Below, piece by piece: positions 52,499 to 61,804 of a stretch of 64,000 nt of DNA. The stretch lies in assembly GCA_965204695.1 (NCBI GenBank), contig OZ242007.1, positions 4,526,001-4,590,000 on the forward strand. Direction: 5' to 3'. Under the pieces are notes generated by a model. It was not told where the DNA came from and searched no databases. It worked only from the letters and a program-made list of their open reading frames with translations. The stretch is from JAHEKD01 sp965204695 (GTDB taxonomy: Bacteria; Pseudomonadota; Gammaproteobacteria; Arenicellales; JAHEKD01). Within the stretch, counting starts at the first letter, position 1, and every line of letters starts with the position of its first letter. The translations under genes were made by a program, and so were the position numbers.

Positions 52499-53420
52499 TT
52501 CTCATGAAGTTCAAATAACCGTTGTTGTTCCCTCTCGTAATGAAAAGGAACGTCTAAAGCAAACACTGTTATCAATCGACTCGAATAGATCTGGTAATGC
52601 CAAGGTTGAAATAGTCGTTGTAGATGATGCCTCTGAAATTCCGGTAACAGAATTTCTGGCTCATTTTTCAATTCAAACAGAATTCAAAGTTGTTAGATCA
52701 GATTTTCGGCAAGGAGTTCCGGTCTCCAGAAATATAGGTTGTGAGGCAGCTAAAGGTGATATTTTAGTTATCACTGATTCACATGTGAAATTTCCTAAAA
52801 AATGGGACGAGCTGATTTTGTCTTATGTTGGTCATAAAAGAATTCTGGTGGGTTCAGTTGTGTCTAAACCTAAATTCAAAGCATGCGGCTGTCGTTTGGT
52901 TGTGCCACATATGGGTACATGGTGGAACGGAAAAATGCCAAATAAATTAGAACCAATACAAGTCGCTCCATGTTCTGCAACCGTAATTCCACGTAAATTG
53001 TTCCACGAGTTAGAAGGGTATGACTCAGGCATGCGTATGTATGGGGCCGCTGAACCTGAATTCAGTGTTAGGGCGTGGCTTTCAGGTGCAGAAATTTTGG
53101 CTTTGCCTGAATTTGAATTAGAACATGCATTCAAAAACAAGGAACAACGTAATGACTGGCTCGATAACCATCGAACAGATATGGTTCATAATGGAATTCG
53201 CTTTGGATTGTTATACCTTTCAAAAAAAGAAATTTTAAGAATGATTCGTCATTATGCGTTGAAATTTCCCAGTCATATGCAACAAGCCTCTAAACTACTG
53301 TCAGACAGCGATGTATGGAACAGAAGAGCAGAACTTCAAGATAAACTTGAATACAGCTTTGATTGGTATATAAGTAAATTTTCACTACGTAACCAGATTG
53401 GGCAACCAATATTTGACTAG
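52485..53420 (+). CDS. Glycosyltransferase B, GT2/GT27-like
   Basis: A 311-residue paralogue of the enzyme at 50208 with the same motifs: VVVPSRNEKERLKQTL, VVVDDASE, D-x-H in ITDSHVKFP, APCSATVIP and YDSGMRMYGAAEPEFSVRAW. The same internal start arrangement is found: AGGAG at 52475, five bases, then TTG at 52485, within the precursor end. It ends 23 bases from the convergent SMP-30 gene. Confidence 0.8.
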   Translation: MGFNDSHEVQITVVVPSRNEKERLKQTLLSIDSNRSGNAKVEIVVVDDASEIPVTEFLAHFSIQTEFKVVRSDFRQGVPVSRNIGCEAAKGDILVITDSHVKFPKKWDELILSYVGHKRILVGSVVSKPKFKACGCRLVVPHMGTWWNGKMPNKLEPIQVAPCSATVIPRKLFHELEGYDSGMRMYGAAEPEFSVRAWLSGAEILALPEFELEHAFKNKEQRNDWLDNHRTDMVHNGIRFGLLYLSKKEILRMIRHYALKFPSHMQQASKLLSDSDVWNRRAELQDKLEYSFDWYISKFSLRNQIGQPIFD

Positions 53421-53443
53421 TAATTCGAATATTTTTTGAACTG

Positions 53444-54307
53444 TCAACCTTTGAAGAAAGATTCAGCTCGACCTTTGTAACCACTGTTTTGAATCACTAA
53501 AGTTTTGCCAGCCTCATTGCTTGTTGGAATTGCATCGCCAACTTTGCCGCCAGCAGTAGTTACATAGATCAAGTCCAAATCCGGACCGCCAAACATGACG
53601 CTGGAAACGATTTGCCCGGGCACTGAAATTTTTGCATCCAAATTGCCGTCTGGTGAAATCCGAATAATAGATTCTTGTGTCCATTGAGCACTCCAGATAT
53701 AGCCTTGTTCATCGACAGTGGCACCATCTGGGATGCCACCATCAATTAGTAATAAACCACTTTTAAGCTTTTGTTGTGGGTCATATTCGAACACTTCAAT
53801 TGCATCGTATTTTCTGCCTGTCAGGTAAATCTTGTTTCCATCGAGACTAAAGCAAGGACCGTTAAAGCAACTAAACCCGTCTAGTAATTCAGTTACTTCA
53901 AAATTGAAATCGAGCCTGTACATGCGGCAATTTTCTTGCCCATCATGGTCAATGTTCATGGTGCCGGCGATAAAGTTTCCATTAGGGTCAACTTTGCCAT
54001 CATTCAATCTTATTCCGGTTTGCTTAGTGGGTAGGTTAGAAAGTAAAGCTATTTTAGTTGTTTGTGGATTGAAACTGTAGAACCCCAAGTCCATAGCCAA
54101 AATTAAGCCGCCGCTTTCACAAACAGCCAGGCTGCCTATAGTAGAGCCAGATAGACTCCAGGATTTAGTCTGTTGACTGTGAAAATCATACTGATAAAGC
54201 ACAGGGCCAAGACTATCCACCCACCATAAAGTTTCTTCACGCCAATCCCAAACCGGGCCTTCACCTAAGTGGCAGTGGTGGTCACTGATTGCTGAAATTT
54301 TTAGCAC
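53444..54307 (-). CDS. SMP-30/gluconolactonase family protein
   Basis: A 287-residue six-bladed beta-propeller lactonase. HLGEGPVWDWREETLWWVD holds the metal-binding Glu; RLNDGKVDPNGNFIAGTM the Asn/Asp pair; GIPDGATVDEQGYIWSA the late Asp. The family hydrolyses sugar lactones in the periplasm or cytoplasm. It starts three bases after the stop of the AhpD-like gene and is cotranscribed with it. Confidence 0.9.
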   Translation of the reverse strand: MLKISAISDHHCHLGEGPVWDWREETLWWVDSLGPVLYQYDFHSQQTKSWSLSGSTIGSLAVCESGGLILAMDLGFYSFNPQTTKIALLSNLPTKQTGIRLNDGKVDPNGNFIAGTMNIDHDGQENCRMYRLDFNFEVTELLDGFSCFNGPCFSLDGNKIYLTGRKYDAIEVFEYDPQQKLKSGLLLIDGGIPDGATVDEQGYIWSAQWTQESIIRISPDGNLDAKISVPGQIVSSVMFGGPDLDLIYVTTAGGKVGDAIPTSNEAGKTLVIQNSGYKGRAESFFKG

Positions 54308-54310
54308 AAG

Positions 54311-54895
54311 TCACGATTCTTTTGGCAATCGCCCCATTAAGTAAAATTCGTCGTTGGCACGCATATTGATCATATTAGCCATGCGGTTAGACAAAGCGAA
54401 GAATGCGGCTGTAGCACCGATATCCCAGATGTCATCATTAGAGAATCCATGAGAGTGAAGTAGTTCGTAGTCAGAGTTATTTATCTGTTCAGCTGCTTGT
54501 GAGACTTTCACTGCAAAATCCAACATCGCTTTTTGTTTGTCTGTAATATCGGCTTTGCGATAATTATTAGCCACTTGATCTGCAATCATCGGATTTTTTT
54601 CACGAATCCGTAGAATCGCACCATGAGCTACCACACAGTAGTTACATTGGTTGATACCTGATGTGGCCACTACAATCATTTCTCGTTCGCCTTTGCTTAA
54701 TCCTGATTCTTTTTCCATTAGTGCGTCATGATAGTCAAAAAATGCACGAAACTCGTCAGGCCGATAAGCGAGCGCAAGAAAAACATTCGGAATAAAACCG
54801 GCCTTTTCCTGGACCTCTAGAATCCGGTTCTTAATATCGTCAGGCAGTTCGTTTATATCTGGAACTGGGTATATGCTAATCGGTTTATTTGGCAT
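54311..54895 (-). CDS. AhpD-like/carboxymuconolactone decarboxylase family protein
   Basis: A 194-residue peroxidase-related protein. The redox motif NQCNYCVVAHG near residue 83 gives CxxC with a nearby His, as in AhpD. The flanking SKGEREMIVVATSG is typical. Such proteins may reduce peroxides or act as proton relays. Operon partner is the SMP-30 gene. Confidence 0.88.
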   Translation of the reverse strand: MPNKPISIYPVPDINELPDDIKNRILEVQEKAGFIPNVFLALAYRPDEFRAFFDYHDALMEKESGLSKGEREMIVVATSGINQCNYCVVAHGAILRIREKNPMIADQVANNYRKADITDKQKAMLDFAVKVSQAAEQINNSDYELLHSHGFSNDDIWDIGATAAFFALSNRMANMINMRANDEFYLMGRLPKES

Positions 54896-55034
54896 GAGGT
54901 AAATATGAATAGATTTAATTTTAGCTAGTTTAACGACTTTATTGCAAATGTCATCCCGTATGCATTAGGGCATAAAAGCTAAGCCGAGGGATCTACTATT
55001 CACTACTGGGAAAAGAACTAAACCTAATCCAGCC

Positions 55035-56216
55035 TCAACATAATTCAATCGCCATCGCAGTAGCTTCACCACCACCGATGCAAAGTGATGCAACACCTCG
55101 TTTCAACGAATGAGTTTCTAAAGCATTAATCAAAGTAACCAGGATGCGAGCGCCTGATGCGCCGATAGGATGTCCCAGTGCACAGGCTCCACCATGTATA
55201 TTTACTTTTTCTGCAGGTAGATTTAGCTCTGTCATCGCTGCCATGGTAACCACTGCAAAGGCTTCATTGATTTCATACAGATCTACACTGTTGTCAGTCC
55301 AATCAAGTTGATGCAATAGTTTTTGGAGTACAGATACAGGTGCAGTGGTGAACCATGATGGCTCTTGCGCGTGAGTAGTGTGTGCATGAATTATCGCAAT
55401 TGGGTTCAAACCCATTTTTTCTGCAGTTGATGCCCTTGTTACAACTAGCGCAGCGGCACCGTCGGAAATTGAACTTGAATTTGCCGCGGTCACAGTGCCG
55501 TCTTTTTTGAATGCCGGTTTCAATTCGGGAATTTTTTCAATGTTGGCTTTGAAAGGTTGCTCATCTGTATCGATTATTTTCTCGCCAGAACGATCATTGA
55601 CAGTGACTGCTGCGATTTCCTTTTTGAAAGTACCGTCTTCTGTGGCCTGGATTGCACGTTCTAAAGAACGAATCGCAAATTCATCCTGTTGCGTTCTCGT
55701 AAAGTCAAATTTATCAGCACACTGTTCGGCAAAGGTACCCATCAGCTTGCCTTTATCATAGGCATCTTCGAGTCCATCAAGAAACATATGATCGAAGACC
55801 TGTCCATGACCCATTCGTAATCCAGACCGGACCTTTGGGAGCAGGTAGGGGGCATTGGTCATGCTTTCCATGCCACCGGCGATCATGATTTTATTGGTAT
55901 TTGCTAATAATAAATCGTGCGCTAACATGGTGGCTTTCATGCCGGAACCACACATTTTATTGATGGTTGTACAATTAGTGGATAGCGGTAGACCTGCACC
56001 TAAGATAGCCTGACGGGCTGGAGCTTGACCTTGACCGGCGGGCAGTACATTTCCCATAATGGCCTCATCGAAAAGTTCCGGATCAATACCTGATTGGTCT
56101 ACAGCAGATTTTATTGCTACCGCAGCTAATTCAGACGCGGTTAAACTGGATAAACAACCTTGAAAACTCCCCATAGGAGTACGAACGGCTGAGGCGATGA
56201 CAATGGGATCATTCAT
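55035..56216 (-). CDS. Acetyl-CoA C-acetyltransferase (thiolase)
   Basis: A 393-residue thiolase that interconverts two acetyl-CoA and acetoacetyl-CoA, or cleaves other 3-oxoacyl-CoAs. The acyl-binding Cys is in INKMCGSGMKA near residue 88; the His is in GGACALGHPIGASGAR and the second Cys in ASLCIGGGEAT. Length and motifs fit AtoB/PhaA type. It is divergent from the PaaI-like gene and lies near the acyl-CoA ligase. Confidence 0.95.
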   Translation of the reverse strand: MNDPIVIASAVRTPMGSFQGCLSSLTASELAAVAIKSAVDQSGIDPELFDEAIMGNVLPAGQGQAPARQAILGAGLPLSTNCTTINKMCGSGMKATMLAHDLLLANTNKIMIAGGMESMTNAPYLLPKVRSGLRMGHGQVFDHMFLDGLEDAYDKGKLMGTFAEQCADKFDFTRTQQDEFAIRSLERAIQATEDGTFKKEIAAVTVNDRSGEKIIDTDEQPFKANIEKIPELKPAFKKDGTVTAANSSSISDGAAALVVTRASTAEKMGLNPIAIIHAHTTHAQEPSWFTTAPVSVLQKLLHQLDWTDNSVDLYEINEAFAVVTMAAMTELNLPAEKVNIHGGACALGHPIGASGARILVTLINALETHSLKRGVASLCIGGGEATAMAIELC

Positions 56217-56307
56217 GAGTTTTCTAGTGAATATTGGTTAAAAAAGAATATATGACGTTTACGCAAAGGTCAACCTTGACTAGAATTAGGCCCACACAGA
56301 GAACTGA

Positions 56308-56721
56308 ATGAATAACTTGATGAATTTGCAACAAGTTCGGGATTTTTTGCAAACTGAATTTCCCCAAAGTACCGCAACGGTTGATAGTGTCGGTGATGGC
56401 AAAGCAGTGATTCATCAGAGAATCGATCATCAGCATTTAAGGCCCGGTAACACTGTGTCGGGGCCAACATTGATGACGGTTGCAGATTGTGCGATCTATG
56501 TGGCCATCCAAGGTATTATTGGGCCAGAGCCACTTGCTGTCACAACTAACTTGAATATTAATTTTTTGCGTAAACCGTTGGCAGATAAAAACATTATTGG
56601 CAAGGCACAACTGATTAAGGTGGGTAAACGATTGATCATCGGTGAGGTGGGGATATATTCCGAAGGACTTGGTCAACCTGTGGCCCATGTTACAGCGACT
56701 TATTCGGTGCCACCAAAATGA
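56308..56721 (+). CDS. PaaI-type hotdog thioesterase
   Basis: A 137-residue hotdog-fold protein. LRPGNTVSGPTLMTVADCAIYVAI matches the central helix and catalytic acid region of PaaI thioesterases, with NINFLRKPLADKNIIGKAQL following. It hydrolyses acyl- or aryl-acyl-CoA esters by family analogy. It precedes the acyl-CoA ligase gene by about 100 bases. Confidence 0.85.
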   Translation: MNNLMNLQQVRDFLQTEFPQSTATVDSVGDGKAVIHQRIDHQHLRPGNTVSGPTLMTVADCAIYVAIQGIIGPEPLAVTTNLNINFLRKPLADKNIIGKAQLIKVGKRLIIGEVGIYSEGLGQPVAHVTATYSVPPK

Positions 56722-56821
56722 ACCTTGTATGCTTTAAAGTTACTAAACAAGCGGCTGTGCGGTAAAATGGGTTTACAGAGATATTTTTGAACACACAGAA
56801 GATTAACGAAAAGGAGATATC

Positions 56822-58798
56822 ATTTCGGATTCAAGTCCAAATGCTTTAGCCAATGCTGAGCTGAAACTAAATACATTTCCACGTTTATTAATGCATCACG
56901 CTCAACAACGGGCGGGTAAAGCTGCAGTTCGTGAAAAAGATTTAGGCATCTGGCAAAGCTGGACCTGGGCGCAAATGCAAGATGAGATTTTTGCCTTGGC
57001 CAATGGGTTAGCCAGCATGGGTTTCAGGCATGGTGATAAGCTGGCCATTATCGGCAGTAATCGACCCAGATTATATTGGGGCATGACCGCCGCCCAGTGC
57101 CTGGGGGGCATTCCGGTGCCGGTTTATCAAGATTCTGTCGCAGAAGAAATGGCATATGTGTTGCACCATGCTGAAGCAACATTTGTGCTAGCCGAGGATC
57201 AAGAACAGGTCGATAAAGTTTTAGAGATTCAGGACCAGTGTCCGAGTGTTAAAACAATTATTTATGATGACCCCAGTGGATTAAGGGATTATGACCACAC
57301 CGATTTAAACGACTTTGACGAAGTTCAGGAAAAAGGTAGGTCATTTGCCAAAGAAAATCCGGATTATCTACTCACTCAAATCAATCAGTGTAAAGGCAGT
57401 GATGTTTCTATTTTTCTTTACACCTCCGGAACCACCGGCAAACCCAAAGGCGTGGTATTAACCAACGATAATATCATTATCACGGCTAGAAACAGTGCGT
57501 ACATGGATGGTCTGATTGATGAGGACGAAGTTTTGGCCTATCTGCCGATGGCGTGGGTGGGAGACAACATATTTTCTTATGGCCAGGCTTATGTGATCGG
57601 GTTTTGTATTAATTGCCCTGAGAGTGAACATACGGTAGCTACCGACTTACGTGAAATTGGACCAACTTTTTATTTTGCACCGCCGAGAGTTTTTGAAGGC
57701 CTTTTGACCAATGTCATGATCCGGATGGAAGATGCAGGAAAATTTAAACAATGGTTGTTTAACTATTTCATGAATATCGCCAATCAAACTGGGGTGAAAG
57801 TTTTAAATAAACAATCCGTTTCTTTTATTGAAGGTCTTAAGTATTCTCTAGGCGAACTACTGGTTTACGGCCCGCTTAAAAATACCATGGGCTTCAATCG
57901 TATTCGTATTGCTTACACGGCTGGAGAAGCAATTGGCCCGGAGATTTTCGATTTTTTCCGTTCGCTGGGTATAAATATCAAACAGCTTTATGGTCAAACC
58001 GAAGCGGCGGTATTTATCACTGCTCAACCTGATGGCGAGGTCTATGCCGACACTGTGGGGAAACCGTCACCCGAAGTCGAAGTTAAGATTACTAAACAAG
58101 GGGAAGTGATTTACCGTGGACCGGGAGTTTTTCAAAGTTATTACAAAAACCCTGAAGCAACCAGCGAAACCAAAGACGAAGAGGGGTGGGTCAAAACCGG
58201 TGACGCGGGTTATTTTGATGACAACGGACATTTGAAGATTATCGATCGCGTTAAAGATGTGGGCAAGCTCAATAGTGGGGCAATGTTTGCGCCGAAATAC
58301 ATTGAAAACAAATTAAAGTTCTTCCCACAAATAAAGGAAGCGGTCACCTTTGGACATGAGAAAGATTTTGTTACGGCAATGATCAATATCGATCTGGATG
58401 CGGTGGGAAACTGGGCGGAACGCAACAATATTCCCTATTCAAGTTACCAAGAATTGGCGGCTCATCCTCAAGTCTTTGGGATGATGCTGAAGAATATAGA
58501 ACAGGTGAATCAGGACTTGGCTAATGATGAACAATTGTCAGCATCACAAGTAAAGCGCTTTTTGATTCTGCATAAAGAATTGGATGCTGATGATGGAGAG
58601 CTTACCCGCACCAGAAAAGTGAGGCGGCGGATTATTTCAGAAAAATATGATGATTTGCTTGCAGCTTTATATTCAGATAAAGATCAGTGTCATGTCAAAA
58701 CTGAAGTCACTTTTGAAGATGGCCGCAAAGGGTTTATCGAAGCCGATCTAGAGATCAAGAACTTGCAAACCTTTGAAACGTTGAAAAAGGCAAGCTAA
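56822..58798 (+). CDS. Long-chain or aryl acyl-CoA synthetase (AMP-forming)
   Basis: About 658 residues. SIFLYTSGTTGKPKGVVLT is the AMP-binding P-loop, IKQLYGQTEAAVF the A5 motif and GWVKTGDAGYFDDNGHLKI the hinge region; family-like similarity begins before the first ATG at 56891, with NTFPRLL followed by REKDLGIWQSW. The reading frame opens after a TAA at 56804. In the extra 5' part the only plausible start is ATT at 56822, five bases after AAGGAG; no ATG, GTG or TTG occurs. The stop overlaps the livG start. It activates the acid imported by the following transporter, by inference. Confidence 0.88.
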   Translation: MSDSSPNALANAELKLNTFPRLLMHHAQQRAGKAAVREKDLGIWQSWTWAQMQDEIFALANGLASMGFRHGDKLAIIGSNRPRLYWGMTAAQCLGGIPVPVYQDSVAEEMAYVLHHAEATFVLAEDQEQVDKVLEIQDQCPSVKTIIYDDPSGLRDYDHTDLNDFDEVQEKGRSFAKENPDYLLTQINQCKGSDVSIFLYTSGTTGKPKGVVLTNDNIIITARNSAYMDGLIDEDEVLAYLPMAWVGDNIFSYGQAYVIGFCINCPESEHTVATDLREIGPTFYFAPPRVFEGLLTNVMIRMEDAGKFKQWLFNYFMNIANQTGVKVLNKQSVSFIEGLKYSLGELLVYGPLKNTMGFNRIRIAYTAGEAIGPEIFDFFRSLGINIKQLYGQTEAAVFITAQPDGEVYADTVGKPSPEVEVKITKQGEVIYRGPGVFQSYYKNPEATSETKDEEGWVKTGDAGYFDDNGHLKIIDRVKDVGKLNSGAMFAPKYIENKLKFFPQIKEAVTFGHEKDFVTAMINIDLDAVGNWAERNNIPYSSYQELAAHPQVFGMMLKNIEQVNQDLANDEQLSASQVKRFLILHKELDADDGELTRTRKVRRRIISEKYDDLLAALYSDKDQCHVKTEVTFEDGRKGFIEADLEIKNLQTFETLKKAS

Positions 58799-59589
58799 TG
58801 GATGCTCAACGCACATTTGACGACGCTATTTTAGAAGTCAAAAATATTTCACTGGCTTTTGGTGGAGTCAAAGCGTTAACAGAAGTTAGTTTTGATGTGC
58901 TTGAAGGCGAGGTCAGAGCAATTATCGGACCGAATGGTGCTGGTAAAAGCTCTATGTTGAATGTGATTAATGGTTTTTATCATCCACAGGAAGGTGAAAT
59001 TTGGTTTAATGGTCAAAAGCGAAAAAATTTAAAACCGTTTCAAATTGCAAAACAAGGCATTGCTCGTACTTTTCAGAACATCGCCTTATTCAAGGGCATG
59101 TCAACCTTGGATAATTTGATGACTGGCCGATATATCCATATGAAAAGTAACATTTTCTCGCAAGCATTGTGGTGGGGTAAAGCGGAACGGGAAGAACTTG
59201 AGCATAGACAACGTGTTGAGGAAATTATCGACTTTTTGGAAATTCAGTCTATTCGCAAGACACCGGTTGGCCGTCTACCCTATGGTTTGCAGAAGCGAGT
59301 CGAATTAGGCAGAGCTCTGGCAGCTGAATCAAAATTACTGTTGCTCGATGAACCCATGGCCGGTATGAATCTGGAAGAGAAAGAAGACATGTGTCGGTTT
59401 ATTCTCGATGCCAATGACCAATTCGGTACTACTATCGCCTTAATTGAGCACGATATGGGTGTGGTCATGGATTTGTCTGACCGTGTAGTTGTGTTGGATT
59501 ACGGACGCAAACTCGCTGATGGCACACCTGATGAAGTACGCAACAACCAGGCGGTGATCGATGCATATTTAGGGGTGAGTCATGCTTAA
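58798..59589 (+). CDS. livG: Branched-chain amino acid-type ABC transporter ATPase LivG
   Basis: A 263-residue ABC ATPase. Walker A is GPNGAGKSS near residue 44, the signature PYGLQKRVELGRAL and Walker B LLLLDEPMAGM, with the LivG-type ending GTPDEVRNNQAVIDAYLG. Its start overlaps the ligase stop by one base, so import and CoA activation are coupled. Confidence 0.93.
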   Translation: MDAQRTFDDAILEVKNISLAFGGVKALTEVSFDVLEGEVRAIIGPNGAGKSSMLNVINGFYHPQEGEIWFNGQKRKNLKPFQIAKQGIARTFQNIALFKGMSTLDNLMTGRYIHMKSNIFSQALWWGKAEREELEHRQRVEEIIDFLEIQSIRKTPVGRLPYGLQKRVELGRALAAESKLLLLDEPMAGMNLEEKEDMCRFILDANDQFGTTIALIEHDMGVVMDLSDRVVVLDYGRKLADGTPDEVRNNQAVIDAYLGVSHA

Positions 59590-59600
59590 GTTAAGATTTC

Positions 59601-59675
59601 GTCATTCCGGCCTCCGAGCCGGAATCTCCATATCTCCGGCACCAGAAGGAGATGCTGGTTTTCACCAGCATGACG
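59601..59675. repeat. Dispersed GTCATTCCGG...CAGCATGAC repeat inside the operon
   Basis: Opens with GTCATTCCGG and closes with GGAGATGCTGG, CACCAGCATGAC. Its ends are inverted, and GGCTC-type hairpins lie inside (CCGGCCTCCGAGCCGG). It fills the gap between livG and livH and forms part of the leader of livH. Confidence 0.55.
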
Positions 59676-59693
59676 GTCATACCGGGAACCGTT

Positions 59694-60692
59694 ATGCCGG
59701 TTGAACTCTTAAACGTAATTGAAGTGATGCTTAACGGCCTTATGGCTGGCATCATGTATTCGTTGGTCGCCCTCGGTTTTGTATTAATTTATAAGGCATC
59801 TGGAATATTCAACTACGCTCAAGGTGTGATGGCATTATTCGCAGCGCTGACATTGGTGGGGTTTCAAACCGGCCAAGTGCCATTTGCCCATTTGATCAAT
59901 GCGATTTTTGGAACTCACATTGAATACTGGTCAGATGGATTAAATACTTTTGTAGCAATTATTTTCACCATCATTGTGATGGTCATTTTGGCCTACTTGG
60001 TGGAACGCTTTTTACTGCGCCACCTTGTTAACACTGAACCTATTATTCTGTTTATGGCTACCATTGGTCTTGCGTTTTTTATGGAAGGCTTGGGCGATTT
60101 AATGTGGGGTGCCAATATTAAAGCTCTAAACGTGGGCATTCCTTCTGGGGGCTCATTTTGGTGGGAGGATGTCACCAAAGCCTGGTCTTCTGACGAGAAT
60201 TACTACGGCATGTATATCGATGTGTTGGATGTCTGGGCAGCAATAATAGCTGTGTTGTTAGTGGTTTCACTCACTTTATTTTCTCAGTACACCAAAACAG
60301 GGCGAGCATTAAGAGCCGTTGCCGATGATCATCAGGCAGCATTAACCTTAGGTATTTCACTTAGAACTATTTGGGTGATTGTTTGGTCGATTGCAGGTTT
60401 TGTAGCCTTAGTTGCCGGGATTATGTGGGGATCAAAATCAGGGGTGCAATTTTCACTTTCGCTGATTGCCTTAAAAGCCTTACCTGTTCTAATTCTTGGC
60501 GGATTTACCTCAATTCCAGGAGCGATTATCGGCGGGCTTATCATTGGTGTGGGTGAAAAATTATTTGAATACTGGATAGGTCCATTAATTGGCGGTGCGA
60601 CTGAAAATTGGTTTGCCTATGTGTTGGCATTAGTGTTCTTAATGTTCAGACCTCAAGGTTTGTTCGGCGAAAAAATAATCGAGAGAGTGTAG
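59694..60692 (+). CDS. livH: Branched-chain amino acid-type ABC permease LivH
   Basis: A 332-residue inner-membrane permease with about eight helices. The N-terminal NGLMAGIMYSLVALGFVLIY and the EAA-like loop LGISLRTIWVIVWSIAGFVALVAG are diagnostic. The ATG at 59694 is chosen; the longer frame from 59652 begins in the repeat element. It is followed directly by livM. Confidence 0.93.
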   Translation: MPVELLNVIEVMLNGLMAGIMYSLVALGFVLIYKASGIFNYAQGVMALFAALTLVGFQTGQVPFAHLINAIFGTHIEYWSDGLNTFVAIIFTIIVMVILAYLVERFLLRHLVNTEPIILFMATIGLAFFMEGLGDLMWGANIKALNVGIPSGGSFWWEDVTKAWSSDENYYGMYIDVLDVWAAIIAVLLVVSLTLFSQYTKTGRALRAVADDHQAALTLGISLRTIWVIVWSIAGFVALVAGIMWGSKSGVQFSLSLIALKALPVLILGGFTSIPGAIIGGLIIGVGEKLFEYWIGPLIGGATENWFAYVLALVFLMFRPQGLFGEKIIERV

Positions 60693-61769
60693 ATGTTTTA
60701 TCGAGAATCAGGCGATTTCAAAACATCTTACCGAGCTGATCAGCAGACCTTTCCGATCAAACTTGACCGCTGGGTAGTTTGGGGATTTGTCGCATTTGCT
60801 TTTCTGGTTGTCCCATTTTTAATCAACGATTACTGGGAAAAATCGGTACTGGTTCCAGTACTGGTTTGGTCGATGGCAGCACTGGGATTAAATATACTGA
60901 CAGGTTATTGCGGTCAGGTCAGCCTTGGTACCGGTGGATTTATGGCCGTGGGTGCTTATGCGAGTTACAAGTTAACCACGGCTATGCCTGAGCTTAATTT
61001 ATTCATTGTGATTATTCTTTCCGGTGGAGTAACAGCAATGGTGGGGATGATCTTTGGCTTGCCAAGTCTCAGGATTAAAGGGTTTTATCTGGCTGTGGCA
61101 ACGTTAGCCTCGCAGTTTTTCCTAGTCTGGTTGTTCAACAAAGTGCCCTGGTTTTATAATTATTCGGCCTCTGGGCAAATTACAGCACCTGAGCGGACAA
61201 TATTCGGGATTATTGTTAGTGGCCCCAATGCACCACCTTGGGCAACCTATCTATTTTGCTTGACGATAGTTGTAGTTTTTGCAGTGATCGCGCGGAATTT
61301 AACCCGAGGGCGTATAGGGCGTTCTTGGATGGCAATACGAGACATGGACATAGCTGCAGAAATCATCGGTGTACCCCCTTTAGCTGCAAAATTGTCGGCT
61401 TTTGCAGTAAGTTCGTTTTATGTAGGCATCGCTGGCGCTTTGTTTTTTATGATTTACCTGGGCGCGGTGGAGCCCACTGAAGCTTTTGGTATAGATAAAT
61501 CATTCTTGGTTTTATTTATGATTATTATCGGTGGACTGGGGTCAATACTGGGTTCATTTATCGGTGCCACCTTTTTAATCCTGATGCCGGTATTATTAAA
61601 AAATATTTTGGTCGGTGGCTTTGGCTGGCCGACTGATTTGGTGGCCCACCTGATCTTGATGATTATTGGTGGGCTGATTATGTTTTTCTTAATTGTTGAA
61701 CCGCATGGTCTAACGCGGCTGTGGCGAATCACAAAAGAGAAGCTTCGACTGTGGCCGTTTCCACACTAA
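60693..61769 (+). CDS. livM: Branched-chain amino acid-type ABC permease LivM
   Basis: A 358-residue permease with about nine to ten helices. ALGLNILTGYCGQVSLGTGGFMAVGAY is the LivM hallmark, and GLGSILGSFIGATFLIL is typical of the C-terminal half. It starts immediately after the livH stop with no gap. Confidence 0.93.
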   Translation: MFYRESGDFKTSYRADQQTFPIKLDRWVVWGFVAFAFLVVPFLINDYWEKSVLVPVLVWSMAALGLNILTGYCGQVSLGTGGFMAVGAYASYKLTTAMPELNLFIVIILSGGVTAMVGMIFGLPSLRIKGFYLAVATLASQFFLVWLFNKVPWFYNYSASGQITAPERTIFGIIVSGPNAPPWATYLFCLTIVVVFAVIARNLTRGRIGRSWMAIRDMDIAAEIIGVPPLAAKLSAFAVSSFYVGIAGALFFMIYLGAVEPTEAFGIDKSFLVLFMIIIGGLGSILGSFIGATFLILMPVLLKNILVGGFGWPTDLVAHLILMIIGGLIMFFLIVEPHGLTRLWRITKEKLRLWPFPH

Positions 61770-61804
61770 ACGGTCATATAATTTTTGTTAAACATGGAGG
61801 CTAT

